Origin: Neorhizobium huautlense
GTDB taxonomy: Bacteria; Pseudomonadota; Alphaproteobacteria; Rhizobiales; Rhizobiaceae
NCBI RefSeq assembly: GCF_002968575.1
Contig: NZ_PVBM01000033.1
Coordinates: forward strand, 1-44,432
Length of the DNA stretch: 44,432 nucleotides
Reading direction: 5' to 3'
The translations under genes and the position numbers were made by a program. The notes under the pieces were generated by a model. The model searched no databases, was not told the origin of the DNA, and worked only from the letters and a program-made list of their open reading frames with translations. Positions 1-8,106 of this stretch are shown here, one piece after another; positions within the stretch are counted from its first letter, which is position 1; the number at the start of each line of letters is the position of its first letter.

Positions 1-193
1 CGGAACCATACTGGACAGCGTGCTGCCTAGCGGAAGGCGGCTCGGACCCACGATGGCGGAGCACTCTGATCGCATGCTTGCGGTGGTAGCCGGTAACCGC
101 GACGAACTCATCTAGGATTCTATGCTTATCCGCCCGACCGCTCGATTGATAGCGCTCAATGATTGCTTCAATCAGTTCCGTCCGAGTCGCCAT
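1..193 (-). CDS. Transposase, N-terminal part (runs off the left edge)
   Basis: Only the first 64 codons are inside the window. The reading frame starts at an ATG at 193 (MATRTELIEAII...) and stays open to base 1. The stretch RILDEFVAVTGYHRKHAIR at about residues 26-44 is the N-terminal helix-turn-helix region I recognise from a large rhizobial and bradyrhizobial transposase family with an integrase-type (rve, DDE) catalytic core. That core would lie beyond the left edge. The IS end should lie upstream of the start, somewhere in about 200-330, but with one end visible I cannot fix the inverted repeat. It is probably a whole or truncated insertion sequence bordering the catabolic island; exact IS family unknown. 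Confidence 0.72.
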   Translation of the reverse strand, partial: MATRTELIEAIIERYQSSGRADKHRILDEFVAVTGYHRKHAIRVLRHRGSEPPSARQHAVQYGS

Positions 194-424
194 GCTGATC
201 CGCCGTGCCATCCATCCCCCGAACTGGGACAGCGAACCTTCACCATCCCATCGGGAGCATCAACACTATCGGTAACATTTTGCTTGAGGCAATGCGGGGG
301 TCAATTTCTCACTTCGCCCGACATCTGGCTCTAGCGGGGAAGGAACAGACGCGGCCAAACCCGCCACGCCGACGACATCGAAGCCGGGCAAGTTCAGCAC
401 CAGTGGCTACGTTTCCGGGCCTGC

Positions 425-736
425 CTATGTCGCCGGACAATGCAAAGGTCGCTCGTCGCGATGCTGCAGTTCACCGATGACACTCTCTTGCATCGCCAGC
501 CTGCGGCGGATCATGTCGAGTTCGACCCAACGCTCGAAGGTGAGGCGGTCGACGAGCTCCTGATGGCAAGTACGACGACCCGATCGGCGACGCGCTCGGC
601 TCAGGGCTTTCACCGTCGTCGTCTGCCTTCCCCCGCGCGCTGTAATTTGCCGGGTGAGACATTCCAGATGCCGCTGGATCTCTCGCCGGTCGACGATTGC
701 TTTTGCCAGCGGTTTCGAAACGCGGACATTGATCAT
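425..736 (-). CDS. Small basic hypothetical protein
   Basis: A possible 103-residue protein starting at ATG 736 (MINVRVSKPLAKAIV...), preceded by a G-rich stretch that could act as a ribosome binding site. It is Arg-rich and predicted mostly helical, with no motif I recognise. The same frame stays open upstream through a Cys-X2-Cys segment, so the start is uncertain. It could also be a chance open frame, because overlapping frames on both strands are open here. Confidence 0.25.
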   Translation of the reverse strand: MINVRVSKPLAKAIVDRREIQRHLECLTRQITARGGRQTTTVKALSRARRRSGRRTCHQELVDRLTFERWVELDMIRRRLAMQESVIGELQHRDERPLHCPAT

Positions 737-875
737 CGCCCATCCCCCGGTCGCCGGCGGCCGATGAAGGAGGATGGTCTGTCGACGGATAAACCGTCCG
801 CACTGCTTGCAAACTCCACCCCCGAAAAATAAGGGGTGGGTGCTGGTGCTGCCACGTTCGACGGGGAGACGGCGC

Positions 876-1076
876 TCACGCTGCATCCCTCTGATCGAAG
901 TCGGCATCGTGCTCTTCGTGGTTAGAACAGTCTGTATCCTGCACATAGTATTGGTCCGCTTCCTCGTCGATCTTCCCTTCCTGGACTTCAGCGGAGTCGT
1001 CAGCATCACCGTCGTCGTCGCACGGCGCCGCGCCATTGACGGCCGTGGCAGAATTTGCCCGGATCCAATCGAGCAA
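876..1076 (-). CDS. Small acidic hypothetical protein or remnant
   Basis: A 66-residue frame that would need a TTG start at 1076. It is strikingly acidic, with many Asp and Glu residues and a run of DDDGDADD near residues 19-26. The frame is open upstream to a TGA near 1160 without any ATG, and the upstream residues (HFVHASARFAPPAGELL) look protein-like. It may therefore be the 3' part of a degraded gene. No family recognised. Confidence 0.25.
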   Translation of the reverse strand: MLDWIRANSATAVNGAAPCDDDGDADDSAEVQEGKIDEEADQYYVQDTDCSNHEEHDADFDQRDAA

Positions 1077-1278
1077 CTCGCCGGCTGGCGGTGCGAAGCG
1101 CGCCGACGCATGAACGAAGTGCTCGTTAGAGAAATGCTCGACGTGCGCTGCGGGGTTTCACGAACCTTGGGCCGAGGCTGCACGGATGCCTCGGCGCACG
1201 ATGCTTCCAGTGCCTGGCGGGACAAGCACAGGAGGAGCGTCTGAGGCGTCGACTGTAGACAACGCCCCAGATACTCTG

Positions 1279-2538
1279 TCAGTAGACGGTCAACGCCGGA
1301 ATAAAACTCACAGCCAGCAACAGAAGTATCGCCATCGTGAAGAACGGCACGAGTTCCCGCGTTGTTTCGCCAAGCGGAGACTTGGCGATCGACGACGAGA
1401 TGAACAGCGTGGTTCCGATCGGAGGCGTGTAGAGACCTATACCAAGATTGATAACCATCATCAGCCCAAGTTGCACACGGTCGAGGCCGATGGCATCAGC
1501 CAGCGGCCCGAAGATAGGGCCGAGCAACAGAATCGCCGGTGGCATGTCGAGCGGCATGCCAACGATCAGCATGATGATGTTCATCATCAGGATGATGGCG
1601 ATGGGGCTCGAGATATTGCTAGCAACCCAGTCGGCCATGTGCTGCGGCGCCTGATCGAACGTCAGCACCCAGCCGACCGCCGCACTCCCCATGATCACGA
1701 GCATGACCACACCAGTCCCGACACCGGCTTCCACGACGTTCTCGCAGAAGCGCTTCCATGTGAGATCTCGGTAGAACAGTAGACTGAGAAGCAGTGAGTA
1801 AACCACAGAGAGCACTGCGACTTCTGTCGGCGTTGCGAAACCGAAGCGTAAGAGCAGGATGATCAGGATCGGCAGAAGAATGGCCGGGAAGCTCTTAGTC
1901 GCGAGAGTCGCCAGCTCCCGCCCGCCGAGGCGGGACTTCTCCGTGGGATAGTTCCGGCGCACCGAGACGAACCAGCAGACGAGGACGAAGCTCGCCGCCA
2001 TAATCAGTCCGGGCAAGATGCCGGCGATGAACAGGTCCCCGACGCTGACCCCGCTGACCAGGGCGTAGAGGATCATTGGGATCGACGGCGGGATCAGCAC
2101 GTCGATGACCGAGGAGGTCGCATTGTTGGCGGCACAGAGCGCCGGCGGATAGCCGTGCTTCTTCTGCCAGGGGATCAGCACCGACCCCAGGGCGCTGGCA
2201 TTGGCGACGGCCGATCCAGAGACGCCACCGAACACCACGGACGAAACGACGGTGGTCGAGAGGGGACCGCCCCGCCAGCGCTGCATCGCCTTGGAGGCGA
2301 GTTCGAGCAATTGCCGACCGAGTTCTCCGCCGAGCATCAGCGTGCCCGCCAGCATAAAGAACGGCAGCGCCAGCATGGGAAAGGACTGGGTCTGATCGTA
2401 GATCTGCTGGGCCACGATCGAGAGCGGTAAATAACCGTTGAACAGCACCGCGATGCCGGCGGAGATTATCAGGGCGTACCCGACAGGGACTGCCAGAACC
2501 ATGAGGATGCAGAAGGCGGCGATCATGATGAGCGTCAT
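1279..2538 (-). CDS. TRAP transporter large permease (DctM-like)
   Basis: A 419-residue, highly hydrophobic inner-membrane protein of the usual TRAP large-subunit length. Family hallmarks are FGGVSGSAVANAS at about residues 103-115 and LIPPSIPMILY at 148-158. It forms the sodium- or proton-coupled translocation channel that accepts substrate from the periplasmic DctP protein. Its ATG (2538) overlaps the TGA of the small-subunit gene by four bases, so the two are translationally coupled. It is the last gene of the transketolase-SDR-TRAP operon. The substrate is unknown; TRAP systems usually carry organic or sugar acids. Confidence 0.93.
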   Translation of the reverse strand: MTLIMIAAFCILMVLAVPVGYALIISAGIAVLFNGYLPLSIVAQQIYDQTQSFPMLALPFFMLAGTLMLGGELGRQLLELASKAMQRWRGGPLSTTVVSSVVFGGVSGSAVANASALGSVLIPWQKKHGYPPALCAANNATSSVIDVLIPPSIPMILYALVSGVSVGDLFIAGILPGLIMAASFVLVCWFVSVRRNYPTEKSRLGGRELATLATKSFPAILLPILIILLLRFGFATPTEVAVLSVVYSLLLSLLFYRDLTWKRFCENVVEAGVGTGVVMLVIMGSAAVGWVLTFDQAPQHMADWVASNISSPIAIILMMNIIMLIVGMPLDMPPAILLLGPIFGPLADAIGLDRVQLGLMMVINLGIGLYTPPIGTTLFISSSIAKSPLGETTRELVPFFTMAILLLLAVSFIPALTVY

Positions 2539-3065
2539 AGCGGCACATCCTCTAACTTGAGTTCAATCCGGTGCTCCCAACCGCGCCGGAAGACACGGGC
2601 CGTGGCAGCGAGCGTCACCAGGGCGACGAGCAGGGCACCAATTGCCAGCGCGTAGTAGCCGACGCTGTTCGGGATACCGAGCACGGGGCTGCTTTCGACG
2701 CTGGCAATTTCGGCCACCAGGACCGCCTGATAGGCGAGAACCACAAACGACAGGACGCTGATCGCGCCTGCCAGGGCGAAGGCGCCAAGCCGGGCGGTCC
2801 CGGTCAGCTTGTCGTAGAGCCACTCGACGGCCATGTGGCCGCCCATATGCGCGGCCAGCACGATCCCTGACAGGATGAACCAGGGAAAGATCAGCATCGG
2901 TAGTTCCTGTGCGAAGGAAAAGCCGCCGCTGCTGAGCGCGTATCGGGCCAGGACGTTCGCCGTTGTGACGACGGTCAGCGCGATGCCGCTGGCAATGACC
3001 ATGAAGCGTGCGAACTTCACGGTCAGAAGCGCCAGAATGTCGAGGGACCTCAAAAGAGTAGACAT
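2535..3065 (-). CDS. TRAP transporter small permease (DctQ-like)
   Basis: A 176-residue protein with four hydrophobic segments, the normal size and topology of DctQ, the small membrane subunit that partners DctM. I chose the ATG at 3065 (MSTLLRSLD...) because GGAGG lies seven bases upstream. An in-frame ATG at 3092 overlaps the stop of the binding-protein gene (ATGA) and would add nine residues, so it is a second possibility. The 3' end overlaps the large-permease start by four bases. It belongs to the same operon as the TRAP binding protein and the split transketolase. Confidence 0.88.
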   Translation of the reverse strand: MSTLLRSLDILALLTVKFARFMVIASGIALTVVTTANVLARYALSSGGFSFAQELPMLIFPWFILSGIVLAAHMGGHMAVEWLYDKLTGTARLGAFALAGAISVLSFVVLAYQAVLVAEIASVESSPVLGIPNSVGYYALAIGALLVALVTLAATARVFRRGWEHRIELKLEDVPL

Positions 3066-3091
3066 GGGAAGCCTCCGGCTTGGCTTTGTCA

Positions 3092-4096
3092 TCAGCCGCG
3101 TGCGGCAGCTTCGATCTGCTTGACGAAGTCCCCGAACGGCTTCTGTTTCCAGTTTTCCGCAACGGTTGCTGTCGCCTTGACGAAGGCCTCGCGATCGACT
3201 TCAGTCACTTCAACCGCCGAATTCTTCTTGAAGGCCTCCAGCACCTGCGCCGACTTCTCGAGCGACAGCTTGCGCTGCAGGTCCCCGGCCTCCTTCGCGG
3301 CGGCGCGAACGGCCTCCAGATCGGCACCGAGCCGCGCCTCGGCGATTTTGGACATCAGGAATGGCGTCGATTCCCACTTGTGCGCGGTGAGGCTGATGAA
3401 ACGGTTGACCTCGAACAGCTTGGAGCTTTCGATATTGGCAAGCGGGTTCTCCTGCCCGTCGACGACACCCTGTTGAAGGGCGATGTAGAGTTCGCCAAAA
3501 GCAATCTGTTCCGTGCTCGCCCCGAGTGCATGGAAGATGTCGATGGTCATCGGATCGGCGGGCGTGCGAATTTTCATGCCCTTGAGGTCGTCCGGCGTGG
3601 CGACCTTGCGTTTGGAATTGGTCAGGTGGCGGATGCCGTTGTCCCACCAATCGAGCGGAACGACACCGACGGCCTCGAAGCGCTTGTTGAGATCCTCGCC
3701 GACGGGACCGGCGAGCACGCGCATGGCCGCCGCAGTGTCGGCAAACAGGAAAGGCAGGCCGAGAGCGGCGAGTTCCGGCACGATCGCCGAGGTCGCCCCC
3801 TGGCTGTTTGCGGTGAAGTCGAGCGCCCCGGTGCGCAGGCTGGTCAGCATGGCGGAGTCGCTGCCGAGCGTCTCGGCGCCGGCGACATTGATGGTCACGC
3901 GGCCCTCGGTCTTCTGTCCAACGAGTTCGGCAAACTTTGCCGCAGCCACGGTGCGGGGATTGCCCGGCGCAGCGCCATGGCCGAGCGTGAGAGTGGTCGC
4001 CGCACGGGCCGGACGAATGCCGGAGACGATGGCGGGGGCCGCAAGAGCCACGCTGGCACCGGTCAGGAATGTCCGTCTGTTGATGTTCATATGCAT
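3092..4096 (-). CDS. TRAP substrate-binding protein (DctP-like), Tat-exported
   Basis: A 334-residue periplasmic solute receptor. The N-terminus has a twin-arginine signal (RRTFLTG at residues 7-13) with a likely cut after ARA at 32. TRAP hallmarks follow: LKGMKIRTP at 171-179, whose Arg177 is the residue that normally clamps a substrate carboxylate, and ALQQGVVDGQENP at 206-218. This supports an acidic substrate such as a sugar acid. The start at 4096 has GGAGGAGG just upstream; a second in-frame ATG lies two codons in. Two stem-loops separate it from the SDR gene upstream, and the small permease follows with an overlap or a short gap. Confidence 0.93.
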   Translation of the reverse strand: MHMNINRRTFLTGASVALAAPAIVSGIRPARAATTLTLGHGAAPGNPRTVAAAKFAELVGQKTEGRVTINVAGAETLGSDSAMLTSLRTGALDFTANSQGATSAIVPELAALGLPFLFADTAAAMRVLAGPVGEDLNKRFEAVGVVPLDWWDNGIRHLTNSKRKVATPDDLKGMKIRTPADPMTIDIFHALGASTEQIAFGELYIALQQGVVDGQENPLANIESSKLFEVNRFISLTAHKWESTPFLMSKIAEARLGADLEAVRAAAKEAGDLQRKLSLEKSAQVLEAFKKNSAVEVTEVDREAFVKATATVAENWKQKPFGDFVKQIEAAARG

Positions 4097-4123
4097 ATCC
4101 TCCTCCTTGGTGTGATGTTTAAG

Positions 4124-4173
4124 GGCGAAGCGAGGCTTCGCCTAGGCCGTCTCCCTCCTCTTGAAAGACGGCC
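4124..4173 (-). promoter_or_regulatory. Two stem-loops in the SDR-dctP gap
   Basis: Two perfect inverted repeats lie in the 98-base gap. GGCGAAGC at 4124-4131 pairs with GCTTCGCC at 4135-4142 (8 bp stem, 3-base loop). GGCCGTC at 4145-4151 pairs with GACGGCC at 4167-4173 (7 bp, 15-base loop). Neither is followed by a long T-run on the minus strand, so they look more like mRNA-stabilising or attenuating hairpins ahead of the binding-protein gene than a strong terminator. Role inferred. Confidence 0.6.
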
Positions 4174-4194
4174 ATCCTGTTGACCTGGATCAAT

Positions 4195-4947
4195 TCAATG
4201 GATCAGTGATCCTCCGTTCACGTCGACCTCAGTGCCCGTGCAATAGGACGAAAGCTCGGACGCCAGGAACAGCGCGCAGCCGGCGACATCGGAAGCTTCA
4301 CCTGGACGTCCCATCGGAATGCCTTCCACGATTTTCTCCAGCATGTCGGGCGTCAGCTTGCCAGCCGTGATGTCGGTTGCAATGAAGCCCGGGCAAATCG
4401 CGTTGACACGCACATTGGCGGGCGCCAGCTCGCGGGCCATGGCCTTGGTCAGCCCGAGTATGCCGGCCTTGGCTGCGGAATAATGCGGGCCGCCGAAGAT
4501 GCCGCCGCCACGCTGGGCCGAAACCGAGCTGAGGTTGACGATCGAGCCGGACTTTTGCTCCCGCATGCCAGGAATGACCGCCTGGCTCATGTAGAGCGTA
4601 CCACGCAGATTGACGTCGAGAACGGCGTCGTAGTTGGCAGGACCGATCTCCATGACCTTCAACGGTTGCGTGATGCCGGCATTGTTCACGAGAATGTCGA
4701 CACGGCCCCAGCGCTTCAGGAGTTCGGCAATGGCCGCATCGCAGGCGGCCTTGTCAGTCACGTTGCACGCCAGGCCAACATGATCCGGGCCGAGATCGGC
4801 AGCGGCATTGTGTGCGGCCTCCGCATCTAGATCGAGAATGGCGACTGTAGCTTCATGTTCGGCGAACAGTTTCGCAGTGGCCTTTCCAAGACCACGTGCC
4901 GAGGCAGCCCCCGTCACGACGGCAAATTTTCCCTTCAGAAGGCTCAT
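4195..4947 (-). CDS. Short-chain dehydrogenase/reductase (classical SDR)
   Basis: A 250-residue NAD(P)-dependent oxidoreductase of classical SDR length. It has the cofactor motif TGAASARGLG (12-21), NNAG (88-91), the active-site Ser at 140/141 and YSAAK with Tyr156 and Lys160. I start it at ATG 4947, preceded by GGAGGAG; longer versions would run into the transketolase gene. It sits 47 bases after the transketolase C-terminal subunit gene and before the TRAP genes, so it probably oxidises or reduces a sugar, polyol or sugar acid in the same route. The substrate cannot be read from the sequence. Confidence 0.92.
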   Translation of the reverse strand: MSLLKGKFAVVTGAASARGLGKATAKLFAEHEATVAILDLDAEAAHNAAADLGPDHVGLACNVTDKAACDAAIAELLKRWGRVDILVNNAGITQPLKVMEIGPANYDAVLDVNLRGTLYMSQAVIPGMREQKSGSIVNLSSVSAQRGGGIFGGPHYSAAKAGILGLTKAMARELAPANVRVNAICPGFIATDITAGKLTPDMLEKIVEGIPMGRPGEASDVAGCALFLASELSSYCTGTEVDVNGGSLIH

Positions 4948-4994
4948 GGGCCCTTCTCCTCCCTGTCTGCTGTTTGAAGAAATGAACTTGCTGG

Positions 4995-6029
4995 TTAGAG
5001 CCAGCCCTTGATCTGCTCGATGACCTTGCCGACCGAGATGCCGTACATCTCGTGCAGCGTCGGCAACGCGCCCGCCTCCAGGAACGCGTCCGGAAGGCCG
5101 ATCATGCGGAACCGTGGAGCAATGCCGCGCGATAGAAGACCGGCGGCGACGGCCTCGCCCAGACCGCCCATGAGCGTGTGGTTCTCTGCGGTGACGACCA
5201 GTCGTCCGCCCTTGGCGGCTTCGGCAGCGATGGTTTCGAGGTCGAGCGGCTTGATGGTCGGGCAATGCAGAATCGCCACGTCCACCTTGTCATCAGCGAG
5301 CTTCACGGCCGCATCGAGCGCGCGCATGGTCATAAGGCCCGTGGAAATCACGAGGACGTCCTTGCCCTCGCGGATCATCTGCGCCTTGCCGAGCTGGAAC
5401 CGATAGTCCGGCTTGTGCTTCTTGATGACCGACGGCACCTTGCCGCGCAACAGGCGGGAGTAGATGGGCCCATCATGCGCGATCATCTGCGGGATCATGC
5501 CGAGGATATCGTCAGCGTCACAGGGATCGATCAGCGTCATGTTCGGCAGGCCGCGGAAGATCGCAAGATCCTCGGTTGCCTGGTGGCTCGGTCCATAGCC
5601 CGTCGTCAAACCCGGAAGGGCGCAGACGATCTTTACAGGAAGGTTTTCCTCGGCGATCGCCATGGCGATGAAGTCGTAGGCGCGACGCGAGGCAAAAACG
5701 GCATAGGTCGTGGCAAAGGGAATGAAGCCTTCACGGGCGAGACCTGCGGCAGCCGACATCAGCACCTGCTCGGCCATGCCCATTTGGTAAAAGCGGTCAG
5801 GCATCGCCTGCTGGAAAATATGGAGGTCGGTATATTTCCCGAGATCGGCGGTCAGGCCGACGATGCGCTCATCCTTGCGCGCGGCATCGACGAGAGCGTT
5901 GCCGAACGGGGCAGCGACGGTGTCATACCCTTCGGCAGCCAGAGAGGCGATCATCGCGGAGGTCGCCTGACGCTCCCCTTCAGGCGCTTTGCGGGCTTCG
6001 TATTTGCGGGCCATTGATGCGAGGGTCAT
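4995..6029 (-). CDS. Transketolase, C-terminal subunit
   Basis: A 344-residue protein matching the pyrimidine-binding and C-terminal domains of transketolase. GMAEQ at 84-88 carries Glu87, the residue that activates thiamine diphosphate, and GYGPSHQATEDLAI at 144-157 is the conserved substrate-side loop. It needs the N-terminal subunit encoded just upstream to form a complete active site at the subunit interface. Its ATG overlaps the stop of that gene by four bases (ATGA at 6026-6029), giving equal translation. The window shows no sugar kinase or pentose isomerase beside it, so it may serve a dedicated catabolic ketose rather than the pentose phosphate pathway. Confidence 0.93.
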   Translation of the reverse strand: MTLASMARKYEARKAPEGERQATSAMIASLAAEGYDTVAAPFGNALVDAARKDERIVGLTADLGKYTDLHIFQQAMPDRFYQMGMAEQVLMSAAAGLAREGFIPFATTYAVFASRRAYDFIAMAIAEENLPVKIVCALPGLTTGYGPSHQATEDLAIFRGLPNMTLIDPCDADDILGMIPQMIAHDGPIYSRLLRGKVPSVIKKHKPDYRFQLGKAQMIREGKDVLVISTGLMTMRALDAAVKLADDKVDVAILHCPTIKPLDLETIAAEAAKGGRLVVTAENHTLMGGLGEAVAAGLLSRGIAPRFRMIGLPDAFLEAGALPTLHEMYGISVGKVIEQIKGWL

Positions 6030-6880
6030 GCCGGTTTTCCTTCTTCCAGAACTGCGAGCGCCTTGTCCCATTCGTCCGCTTCGACGCGGACGAAGTGAGT
6101 GATTTCGCGGCTTTCGAGGAAGGGGACCCCTTTGCACATGGTGGTATCGAAGATGATGACGCGCGGCTGGGGCTCCTTGACCGCGCGTGCCTTGTCGAAG
6201 GCCTCGACGACTGCGGCGAGATCGTTGCCATTGACCCTCTGGGCGTGCCAGCCAAAGGCTTCCCATTTCTCGGTCAACGGTTCGGAGCACAGCATCTCGG
6301 TCGACTTACCGTCAGCCTGCTGGTCGTTGAAGTCGACGAGGCAGATCAGGTTGTCGAGCTTGTGGTGGGCGCCGGACATCGCCGCCTCCCAGGTGGAACC
6401 TTCGCCCAGCTCGCCATCCGACATCAGGTTGTAGACGAAGGCGCGATTGGCCTTCCGCTTCAGACCCATTGCCATGCCGACGGCAATGCCGAGACCGTGG
6501 CCGAGCGAACCGCCGGTAATTTCCATGCCAGGTGTGTAGGATGCCATGCCGGACATCGGCATGCGACTGTCATCCATCCCATAGGTCTGCAGTTCATCCT
6601 CAGGCAGGATGCCGGCTTCCATCAGAACGGCATAAAGAGCGATGGCATAATGCCCGATCGACAGGAGGAATCGGTCTCGCCCCTCCCACTCGGGGTCTTC
6701 GGGACGATAGTCCAGAGCGTGGAAATAGGATGCGGCAAGGACGTCGGCGATCCCGAGCGCCTGTCCGATATAGCCCTGCCCCTGAACCTGCCCCATGAGC
6801 AGTGCTTTGCGACGAATATTCCATGCACGCAGCTCCAATGAAACATTGGAACGCGCGACAGCGCGGCCAGCCAAATTCAT
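6026..6880 (-). CDS. Transketolase, N-terminal (thiamine diphosphate) subunit
   Basis: A 284-residue protein equal to the first domain of transketolase. The cofactor motif runs from SDGELGEG (154-161, Ser replacing the first Gly of the usual GDG) to DFND (183-186). SIGH (74-77) and GGSLGHGL (123-130) supply conserved active-site His residues. The split into two genes is common for non-housekeeping bacterial transketolases. It is the first gene of the operon tkt-N, tkt-C, SDR, dctP, dctQ, dctM. The start at 6880 has GGGAGGAAA upstream. The LysR gene lies directly upstream on the same strand. Confidence 0.93.
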   Translation of the reverse strand: MNLAGRAVARSNVSLELRAWNIRRKALLMGQVQGQGYIGQALGIADVLAASYFHALDYRPEDPEWEGRDRFLLSIGHYAIALYAVLMEAGILPEDELQTYGMDDSRMPMSGMASYTPGMEITGGSLGHGLGIAVGMAMGLKRKANRAFVYNLMSDGELGEGSTWEAAMSGAHHKLDNLICLVDFNDQQADGKSTEMLCSEPLTEKWEAFGWHAQRVNGNDLAAVVEAFDKARAVKEPQPRVIIFDTTMCKGVPFLESREITHFVRVEADEWDKALAVLEEGKPA

Positions 6881-6937
6881 GTTTTCCTCCCGGCATTCTC
6901 TACAGCCAGAGATAGCACCGTCGCCGGAGGATTGATT

Positions 6938-6956
6938 TTAAGTAAAGTGAAAGACC
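6938..6956 (-). promoter_or_regulatory. Candidate operator of the transketolase operon
   Basis: The 109-base gap ahead of the transketolase operon contains TAAAGTGAAAG at 6943-6953. The same element with one change (TAAAGTTAAAG) lies at 12643-12653 ahead of the ABC operon. The surrounding sequence is AT-rich compared with the genes. A site for the adjacent LysR regulator is a reasonable guess, but no classic dyad is obvious apart from an imperfect GACCT-N4-AGGCC just beside it (6954-6967). Confidence 0.4.
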
Positions 6957-6989
6957 TCTGTAGGCCACCTTAATGCTAAGACGAAAGCC

Positions 6990-7976
6990 TTATAGCCCCC
7001 AAGGTTTCACCTCGATCAGGTCGGTCGCCGAACCAATCCGGAAACGGCACCCCAGATCTTTGAGGTGGGCCCGCGCAGCGTCGTCATGCAGCTTGCAAGC
7101 GTTCGTCATCCAGGTCTGGAAACGCTGGACGATGCGTCGGCTTAGATGTCGGGACGGACACACCAGCCAGTAGGCCGGAAAATCGATCACCTCATAGGCC
7201 GTCGAAAACGGGACCAGTTCTCCCCTCTGCAATTCGCCGAGGCAGAGGCTTACACTGTCGAGAGCGACCCCACCTCCCTGCTTAGCCATCTCGATCGACA
7301 TGGAGGATCGGTCGAAACGGAGCGGATAGTTGACCTTCGGAATATCGATCCTGTTGGCCGCAAGCCAGAGATCCCAGCGATAGAGTGTTTTGACGCTGTC
7401 GATCAGGCGCGCGCCCGCAAGCTGACGAGCGGGATCAGGATCGATCTGGCGCAAACGTTCCAGATAATCAGGGCTGCAGAGAGGCAGAACCAGATCGTGC
7501 ATCAGCGGCGTCACGGCCACGCCGCTCCAGGTACCCAACCCATATCTCAGGTCGATATCGACACTTTCCGTTTCGAATGCAGTAAAGTCCGGCGTCGCAT
7601 CGATACGGAGATTCCAGTCCTCGTTTTCTGCAGCGAAGGCGCCGACCCGAGGCCCCAGCCAGCGCACACCGAAGCTCGGGCTGACGCGGATGACGAAATT
7701 GCGTCGGTCCCGTTGAAATGAAACGGCAGAGCGGGCGTTGCGTATGGCGCTGAAGGCTTGGGTGGTTGTCTGGAACAGGCGGTCGCCGTCCAGCGTCAGC
7801 ACCAGACGACCTTTCTCACGGCGGAAGAGCTTCACGCCAAGTTGCGCCTCAAGGAGCGAAAGCTGTTGGCTCACCGCCGAGGGAGAAATGCCAAGTTCTT
7901 CGGCCGCCTTGGTCACGCTGCTCAAGCGGGCAACGGCTTCAAAATACTCGGTCGCTTTGAGATTGAGATCACGCAT
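6990..7976 (-). CDS. LysR-family transcriptional regulator (GcvA-like)
   Basis: A 328-residue LysR-type regulator. The N-terminal winged helix-turn-helix spans about residues 5-64, with the recognition region TKAAEELGISPSAVSQQL at 22-39. The rest is the periplasmic-binding-protein-like effector domain, ending in an unusually long C-terminal tail. It sits between the ABC-lactonase operon and the transketolase-TRAP operon, both on its strand, so it probably controls one or both. Only about 45 bases separate its start from the upstream terminator, leaving little room for its own promoter. The effector is unknown but likely the imported sugar or a product. Confidence 0.93.
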   Translation of the reverse strand: MRDLNLKATEYFEAVARLSSVTKAAEELGISPSAVSQQLSLLEAQLGVKLFRREKGRLVLTLDGDRLFQTTTQAFSAIRNARSAVSFQRDRRNFVIRVSPSFGVRWLGPRVGAFAAENEDWNLRIDATPDFTAFETESVDIDLRYGLGTWSGVAVTPLMHDLVLPLCSPDYLERLRQIDPDPARQLAGARLIDSVKTLYRWDLWLAANRIDIPKVNYPLRFDRSSMSIEMAKQGGGVALDSVSLCLGELQRGELVPFSTAYEVIDFPAYWLVCPSRHLSRRIVQRFQTWMTNACKLHDDAARAHLKDLGCRFRIGSATDLIEVKPWGL

Positions 7977-8023
7977 CCGCGAAGCTTATCTGAAGGCTGA
8001 ACGGCGTTCCACCGTGCGAACCG

Positions 8024-8061
8024 CTGAAAAAGAAAGGCGGCTCCCCAAAGAGTTGCCGCCT
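8024..8061 (-). terminator. Rho-independent terminator of the ABC-amidohydrolase operon
   Basis: AGGCGGC at 8035-8041 pairs with GCCGCCT at 8055-8061. On the minus strand the stem is followed by TTTCTTTTTC, a good U-tract. It lies 45 bases beyond the amidohydrolase stop and just before the LysR gene, so it separates the ABC operon from the regulator. Confidence 0.8.
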
Positions 8062-8106
8062 GTCGAGTTGACCTTGGGAGGTTACATGCACCTGCTGATG
8101 CAAGGT

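Larger units (their letters stand above)
194..1278. other. Weakly coding stretch between transposase and TRAP operon
   Basis: About 1.1 kb with no confidently recognised gene. Several overlapping open frames exist on both strands, as expected in GC-rich DNA, and none resembles a family I know. Two minus-strand frames with biased composition (425-736 and 876-1076) are listed separately at low confidence. The part next to the transposase (194-about 330) probably belongs to the insertion sequence end. No convincing terminator was seen just beyond the dctM-like stop at 1279. Confidence 0.5.

Noticed and set aside
3080..4183. A 367-codon plus-strand open frame
   Set aside because: It mirrors the TRAP binding-protein gene, which has clear DctP motifs and a ribosome site; the plus-strand product shows none.
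4995..6290. A longer version of the transketolase C-terminal subunit and similar long starts for the SDR (5265), biotin carboxylase (31386) and Ugp-like permease (40794)
   Set aside because: The extra codons overlap the preceding gene in another frame, lack family sequence, and shorter starts have better ribosome sites or overlaps.
4995..6880. Assignment of the split transketolase as the sulfofructose (SqwGH) or apulose-4-phosphate (AptAB) enzyme
   Set aside because: The partner genes of those pathways (isomerase, kinase, sulfonate exporter or dehydrogenase sets) are not in the cluster, so the name would be a guess.
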